From the NCBI GenBank assembly GCA_963751955.1, contig CAVVWM010000008.1, forward strand, positions 124,001 through 188,000: 64,000 nt of DNA, read 5' to 3'. The notes below the pieces were generated by a model. The model saw nothing but the letters and a program-made list of their open reading frames with translations. It did no database searches and was not told where the DNA came from. Origin of the DNA: JABDIY01 sp963751955 (GTDB lineage: Bacteria; Actinomycetota; Acidimicrobiia; Acidimicrobiales; SZUA-35). Positions 59,417 to 64,000 of the stretch are shown here, one piece after another; position 1 is the stretch's first letter; each line of letters opens with the position of its first letter. A program made the position numbers and the translations under genes.

Positions 59417-61027
59417 TCAGGTGAGAATCGTCAGATCGCCCTCGGCATGTTGTTTCCGGAGAACCTTCTTGTCGAATTTGCCAACCGATGTCTTGGGGAC
59501 CTCGTCGACGAACGCCCATCGTTCAGGAATCCACCACTTCGCCACTTTGCCCTCGAGGTAGGCCTTCATGTCGTCGACCGTCGGCGGCTCGGCTCCTTCC
59601 TGCACCACGACGCAAGCCATTGGCCGTTCGTCCCATCGGTCATCGGGTACGGCGACCACCGCCGCTTCCCGAATCGATGGATGACCCATCAGCGTGTTCT
59701 CCAGTTCAACCGAACTGATCCATTCGCCGCCGCTTTTGATCACGTCCTTGGACCGGTCGGAGATCTGGATGAAACCGTTGGGCTCGATCGACCCAACATC
59801 GCCGGTGCGGAGCCAGCCGTCGTGGAACTTCTCATCGGTGGGATCGTTGTAATAGCTGCCAGTGATCCAAGGACCTTGGATCTCGATCTCACCCTGGGCT
59901 TCGCCGTCCCACGGCAAGGCAGCGCCGGAATCGTCGCAGATGCGAACTTCAACTCCGGCAACGATCCGACCGGTCTTCACTCGGATGTCGATGTCGTCGT
60001 CCCGGTCCACGCCCCGGGGCGGCCATCCGACAGCGGCGATCGGGGAAGTTTCGGTCATGCCCCAGGCCTGAACGATGTCCACATCGAAAGTGGATCGGAA
60101 TCCTTCGATCAGTGCTCTCGGAACTGCCGAGCCGCCGCATACGACGTACCGAAATGACGACAGGTCGGCATCGGGGGCGTTGTGGAGAATGTCGTTCAGG
60201 ACCGTGGGCACTGCGCCCGAGATCGTGGGGCGGGTCGCCTCGATCAGTTCCGCCAAGGGAGCAGCCTGCAGAAACTGCTGGGGCATCACCAGGTCGGCGC
60301 CCACGCTCCATGCCCCGTAGGGCATTCCCCATGCGTTGGCGTGAAATTGCGGCACGATGAGAAGAACTCGCTCCTGCTGTGAGAACTGCAACGTCTGCGC
60401 CGAGTGACATGCGAGTGAGTGCAGGTAAGTGGACCGGTGGCTGTAGGCCACACCCTTGGGGTTGCCAGTGGTGCCGCTGGTGTAACACATGGCTGCTGCG
60501 GAGCGTTCGTCAGGTTCGGGGTAGTCGAAGCCGGGCTCCTCGGCGCCGAGCAACTCGTCATAGTCCAGCGTGTTGCCCAACCCGTCGGTGTCGCCTTCGC
60601 CGCGAACGACGATGTGTTTCACTGTGGTCAGTTGGTCACGCACCTTGGCGAGCAGCGGCGCGATCGAGCCGTCGACCAGAATCACCTCGTCCTCGGCATG
60701 GTTGATGACGTAGGCCAATTGCTCGGGGAAGAGCCGAATGTTGAGGGTGTGCAGCACCGCCCCCATGGAGGGGATGGCAAGGTATGCAGCCATGTGAGCA
60801 TCGTGATTCCACATGAACGTCCCGACCCTGTCGCCGCTGCCAACGCCCAAGTGCGTCAATGCTGCGGCCATTTGATCGGCCTGATCAGCAACCTGGGCAA
60901 ACGTCGACGACCGGATATCGCCAGACCCGTGGTAGGTGAGAATCAGCCCGTCGCTGTGAACGGCTCTCCCGTGACGGAAGAGTGCGTTGATCGTCAGTGG
61001 AGGTTCCATCATTGTGCTGAGAATCAT
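59417..61027 (-). CDS. Acyl-CoA synthetase (AMP-binding, fatty-acid-CoA ligase)
   Basis: About 536 residues; start at the ATG at 61027 or at MMEPPLT (61012). P-loop CYTSGTTGNPKGVAYSHRST, adenylation motif QAWGMTETSPIAAVGW, hinge/core motifs GWLRTGDVGSIEPNGFIQI and DRSKDVIKSGGEWISSVELE, catalytic Lys near the end in VPKTSVGKFDKKVL. It activates a carboxylic acid with ATP to the acyl-CoA. It fits with the acyl-CoA dehydrogenase at the left and the enoyl-CoA hydratase nearby as host fatty-acid metabolism. Confidence 0.96.
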   Translation of the reverse strand: MILSTMMEPPLTINALFRHGRAVHSDGLILTYHGSGDIRSSTFAQVADQADQMAAALTHLGVGSGDRVGTFMWNHDAHMAAYLAIPSMGAVLHTLNIRLFPEQLAYVINHAEDEVILVDGSIAPLLAKVRDQLTTVKHIVVRGEGDTDGLGNTLDYDELLGAEEPGFDYPEPDERSAAAMCYTSGTTGNPKGVAYSHRSTYLHSLACHSAQTLQFSQQERVLLIVPQFHANAWGMPYGAWSVGADLVMPQQFLQAAPLAELIEATRPTISGAVPTVLNDILHNAPDADLSSFRYVVCGGSAVPRALIEGFRSTFDVDIVQAWGMTETSPIAAVGWPPRGVDRDDDIDIRVKTGRIVAGVEVRICDDSGAALPWDGEAQGEIEIQGPWITGSYYNDPTDEKFHDGWLRTGDVGSIEPNGFIQISDRSKDVIKSGGEWISSVELENTLMGHPSIREAAVVAVPDDRWDERPMACVVVQEGAEPPTVDDMKAYLEGKVAKWWIPERWAFVDEVPKTSVGKFDKKVLRKQHAEGDLTILT

Positions 61028-61102
61028 GACCGTCAGTCTCGCGCCGGGACCCCGATCGCCACAATCCTCCGTGCTGGCCATTCACCGCCAGCACAACGAC
61101 CC

Positions 61103-61690
61103 TCAGCCGGGCAGCTGGCCGTGAGACTGGCTGGACAACCGGCCAGCCCGAAGAGGTGCCCGGCGCCATCGGCGCATTGACCAGTCCCGGTCCCGGAGGT
61201 CCACCTCAGGCAGGGTCTGTTTGATTTCTTGAAGCTGTGCGGCGATTTCGGCATGGGCGACACGGAGCATCTTCGCTTCTGCCCGCTCGACTGCGAGCCC
61301 CTCCTCGAGGGCGCAGCTGCGTGCGACTTCGTCTTCGAGCGCAGCAGTTCTTCGAACCAAATCCTCCTCCATCCGGCGATGTTTCGCCTCGGCTTGTTCC
61401 CACCGCTGATCGTTGTCTCGCAAACTGCTGACCAGCATTGTGGCCTCGCCTGTGACCGTCTCCAGATGGCCGTGGAGATCCTGAAGGCGAGCGCGCAGCT
61501 GATTGTTTTCGCCGACAGCATGTTCGAGTCGCTGTCCCTGGGCTGCCAGCTCCGACAGCCATGCTCGGCGTTTGGCAGTCATGTCGGCGACGAGGCTCTC
61601 CAACTCCAGATAGCCCGATACAAGCTCGTTCCACTCTCTTCGAGCGACGGGGTTTTTGTGATAGCGCCAGCGAAGGAACGTGATGATCAA
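61103..61690 (-). CDS. Coiled-coil protein
   Basis: 195 residues, dominated by a long heptad-rich helix (about 20-160; ELVSGYLELESLVADMTAKR, VAHAEIAAQLQEIKQTLPEV) with a short hydrophobic start (MIITFLRWRY) and a basic tail. No known domain. The large coiled-coil membrane protein at 62675 on the other strand has a similar composition. Confidence 0.6.
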   Translation of the reverse strand: MIITFLRWRYHKNPVARREWNELVSGYLELESLVADMTAKRRAWLSELAAQGQRLEHAVGENNQLRARLQDLHGHLETVTGEATMLVSSLRDNDQRWEQAEAKHRRMEEDLVRRTAALEDEVARSCALEEGLAVERAEAKMLRVAHAEIAAQLQEIKQTLPEVDLRDRDWSMRRWRRAPLRAGRLSSQSHGQLPG

Positions 61691-61837
61691 GACAACGGTG
61701 GCCCCTAGTGCACCGCTTGCCGCAGATTGTGAGCCATTCGTCCTTCAGCACTGTCCCGGTCTAGCAAATCGAGCCTCTGCACGGGCGGACACTGGAGCCG
61801 ATTTCGGACTGTCGGAGCTATCGGGCAAACTCGTGCG

Positions 61838-62604
61838 ATGGCCAGCGACGAGACCGAACCGGCAGTTCTCACCGAAGTGAGGGATCGAGTGCTCCTCATC
61901 ACCCTCAACCGTCCAGAGGCGATGAACTCAATAAACGGTGCGCTGTCAGCCGGGCTGGTGGCGGCAATCGAGACACTCGATTCGGATCCTGCGCTCACCG
62001 TCGGAATACTCACCGGCAACGGGCGCGGATTCAGCGCCGGTATGGACCTCAAAGCGTTCGCTCGGGGCGAAGACATCGGACCGATGATGGAGTTCATCCG
62101 AAACGGTTCGAAGAAACCATTGATCGGCGCGATAGAAGGGTTTGCGCTTGCGGGCGGCTTGGAGCTGGCGCTCACCTGCGACCTGCTGGTCGCCAGTGAG
62201 GGTGTCAAGCTCGGTATTCCCGAGGTTGGTGTGGGCCTGTTTGCCGCAGCCGGCGGTCTGCTCAGATTGCCCACCAGAGTTGGGCATGGCAGGGCGATGG
62301 AGATGGCGCTCACCGCAGAGGCGATCCGGGCTGAAGAGGCATTTTCGCTGGGTTTGGTTGCCCGCCTCTGCCCAAAGGGGGAAGCGGTCGAGACAGCCAT
62401 GAAGTTGGCCGAGCGGATCGCCCAGAATGCCCCGCTTGCGGTCGCAGCCTCCAAGCAACTGATCAACCTGAGCCACGGCTTGACCGACGATGAGTTCTAT
62501 GAGGCGCAGAAAGAGCATTCCCGAGTGGTCTTCAGCTCCAAAGACGCCCAGGAGGGGCCACGTGCCTTTGCCGAAAGCGCTCACCCAACTGGTCGGGGTC
62601 GTAA
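61838..62604 (+). CDS. Enoyl-CoA hydratase/isomerase, C-terminus shifted by a one-base deletion
   Basis: VLLITLNRPEAMNSINGALS, oxyanion-hole residues in NGRGFSAGMDLKAFARGE and IGAIEGFALAGGLELALTCD, then FGIPEVGVG-type KLGIPEVGVGLFAAAGG. The helical end KDAQEGPRAFAE is followed by a shift. As written the frame goes on to 62665; with one base restored near 62574 it reads RSPNWSGS and stops at 62604, giving 255 residues, the family norm. Hydrates enoyl-CoA in beta-oxidation-type pathways. Confidence 0.92.
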
Positions 62605-62674
62605 TCGCGAACCAGTAAGCGGCTTGAGGCTCGAGGTCCCCAACTCCACGGGGTCCAGATGGTAGAAATTCCAG

Positions 62675-64000
62675 ATGGCCGGCGATCAAGTCGAAGTGGT
62701 TCAGCGCAACGACGCATGGGTCTCGGTGCTCGCCCCCAACGACGATCAGCCGGCTGAGACTGAGGCTGAGGATGAAGATGACGCCGAACCAGCTGGGCAC
62801 TCCAACCGGTCTCGGCGCCCCCGGCAGTGGGCCTGGTTTGCGGTTGTTGTCACGCTGCTGTTCGCTGGTGTCGCCGGCATAGTTGTAGGCACAACGTCGA
62901 TTCTGGATCGTCATCTCCCTGAACTCGGCGAAGCGCGCGGCGTCGATGGAAATCCGCCAAGGGTTTTCGAGCAAGCCGATCCGCCATCCAATTCGGTTGA
63001 ACGTGTCGTCGGAGATGCGCTCGAACAGCTCAGTTCATGGCCCACGATTCTGATTGCGCCCATCGGTTTGGCGGTATTGCTCGGACTTCTTGTTGGTTGG
63101 CTTCGGTGGCGTTGGGGTCGTAGTTGGGCGGCAGAGCGGCGATCCCAGAAGCTAGAAGGCGAAACGCAGCGCCTTCTTGCCCACGATCTGGAAAGGTCGA
63201 TGCGGCTCGACACGTTGCAGGCGCGCTTCCTCGAGGCCCGAACTGAGATCGCCTACCTCACCGGCGAACTCGATCGAGCCGGATCGGCCGCTCACGCCAA
63301 CCTGGACCTGCAGGAGGCCATCGAGGAAAAGACCCGCGAAGTCGACCGCCTGGCCATCGACCTCGAGGACGCACTGGCCGAGCGTGATCACCTCGAGAAT
63401 CAGGGAGATCGGCTCAAAGCCGACCTCACCCGGTTGGCTGAACAGTCCGCAGAAGCGATCGAGGCCCAAAGCCGACTCGACGCAGCCATCGATCTGGTCG
63501 AGCAACAACGCCGCAAGATCTCCAGCCTGGAAGACCACCTCGATCAGGTCCGACGCCGTGTGGCGGAATTGGCAGGCGAGGCCCGCAGTGCTGCCCAACT
63601 CCGATCGAGATGGGCCCAGGCCGAAGGTGTCATCGTGGAGCTCACTCAGCAGCTGAACGACTCCGGCCGCCAACGGGTCTTCCGGCCGGCAACAGCAGAA
63701 TCGATCGTCGGTGACACCAGTCGCGTCGCCGAGCTCGAAGAACTTCTCAACGATGCAGCCGACGTGATCGAGTCAAGCCAGGAACAGCTTCGTCAGACCC
63801 GTTTCCAGGTTCGCGAACTCGATGCTGCACTGGCTCGGGCCGACGCACGCGACGGCACACGCCAGACCGAGGTCGAACTCCTCACCGAAGAAATCGACCA
63901 GGCCGCGGTCGTAATTGCCCGGCTCCAAGAGCTTCACAAACGTCAACGTCATGCCGAGCTCATGTTCACAGAAATGCGTTCGGCCCTGGATGATGAGCGC
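62675..64000 (+). CDS. Large coiled-coil membrane protein, 3' end cut by window
   Basis: Open for 442 codons from the ATG at 62675 to the edge. An acidic N-terminus (PAETEAEDEDDAEPAG) leads to a first span at about 52-75 (WAWFAVVVTLLFAGVAGIVV), a short outside loop, a second span at about 123-142 (TILIAPIGLAVLLGLLVGWL), then more than 290 residues of continuous heptad coiled coil (ARTEIAYLTGELDRAGSA, LAIDLEDALAERDHLENQ). The coil is cytoplasmic by the positive-inside rule (RWRWGRSWAAERR). The layout suggests a structural or scaffold protein at the membrane. No catalytic domain is visible in the part present. Confidence 0.75.
   Translation, partial: MAGDQVEVVQRNDAWVSVLAPNDDQPAETEAEDEDDAEPAGHSNRSRRPRQWAWFAVVVTLLFAGVAGIVVGTTSILDRHLPELGEARGVDGNPPRVFEQADPPSNSVERVVGDALEQLSSWPTILIAPIGLAVLLGLLVGWLRWRWGRSWAAERRSQKLEGETQRLLAHDLERSMRLDTLQARFLEARTEIAYLTGELDRAGSAAHANLDLQEAIEEKTREVDRLAIDLEDALAERDHLENQGDRLKADLTRLAEQSAEAIEAQSRLDAAIDLVEQQRRKISSLEDHLDQVRRRVAELAGEARSAAQLRSRWAQAEGVIVELTQQLNDSGRQRVFRPATAESIVGDTSRVAELEELLNDAADVIESSQEQLRQTRFQVRELDAALARADARDGTRQTEVELLTEEIDQAAVVIARLQELHKRQRHAELMFTEMRSALDDER

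Overview
The window is high-GC bacterial DNA that looks actinobacterial. The support is a deazaflavin (F420)-type nitroreductase, leaderless promoters with TATGAT-like -10 boxes, an acyl-CoA dehydrogenase/synthetase/hydratase background, and a heliorhodopsin fragment. A marine or aquatic Acidimicrobiia-like organism is my best guess, by inference only. No rRNA, tRNA or CRISPR array was seen.

Layout. (1) 1-3.4 kb is ordinary chromosome: a YaaA-family protein, a DUF2461 protein, an FnIII membrane protein and an acyl-CoA dehydrogenase (acd). (2) From the 3' end of acd to 50.3 kb lies an array of integrated DNA. The last 25 codons of acd, its stop codon and its terminator hairpin recur six times in direct orientation (about 3.3, 6.9, 9.4, 12.3, 21.2 and 50.1 kb). 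Several copies are flanked by doubled GTCCCTAG motifs. A tyrosine integrase gene starts directly beside copy 1 and a small excisionase-like gene closes its module. I read this as repeated site-specific integration at the 3' end of a protein-coding gene, leaving a tandem stack of elements of decreasing integrity. The stack holds small secreted proteins, lipoproteins, two copies of a MazEF-like module, a VapBC-like pair, a surface glycoside-hydrolase-like protein, IS remnants, three different pieces of dead integrase and a heliorhodopsin fragment.

(3) Between att-like copies 5 and 6 (21.3-50.1 kb) lies a compact catabolic island. It encodes a dipeptide/oligopeptide-type ABC transporter, a two-subunit molybdenum hydroxylase, an aldo/keto reductase, an amidohydrolase, a creatininase-family hydrolase, two alpha/beta hydrolases, a phytoene-desaturase-like FAD enzyme, an EamA exporter, an OsmC protein, an aldehyde dehydrogenase, a 3-hydroxyisobutyrate-dehydrogenase-like enzyme, a TPP-dependent E1 alpha/beta pair, an M24 peptidase-like protein and a LacI-family regulator. 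Seven copies of a 14-bp palindrome close to TGCAATCGATTGTA sit at promoters and gene starts throughout. The first is 350 bp inside one border and the last 50 bp inside the other. The island therefore looks like one self-contained LacI regulon that arrived as a unit. The substrate is unknown; an imported small nitrogen-containing or heterocyclic compound fits the enzyme set.

(4) 50.3-64 kb returns to chromosome-like content: an F420-type nitroreductase, two GT4 glycosyltransferases with an alpha-toroid protein and a GH130-type phosphorylase, a PhyH dioxygenase with a Gfo/Idh oxidoreductase, a beta-carbonic anhydrase, an acyl-CoA synthetase, an enoyl-CoA hydratase, and a large coiled-coil membrane protein running off the right edge.

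Caution: about a dozen genes carry one or two single-base frameshifts although both halves are well conserved and the corrected lengths are normal for their families. Sequence error is as likely as real decay.
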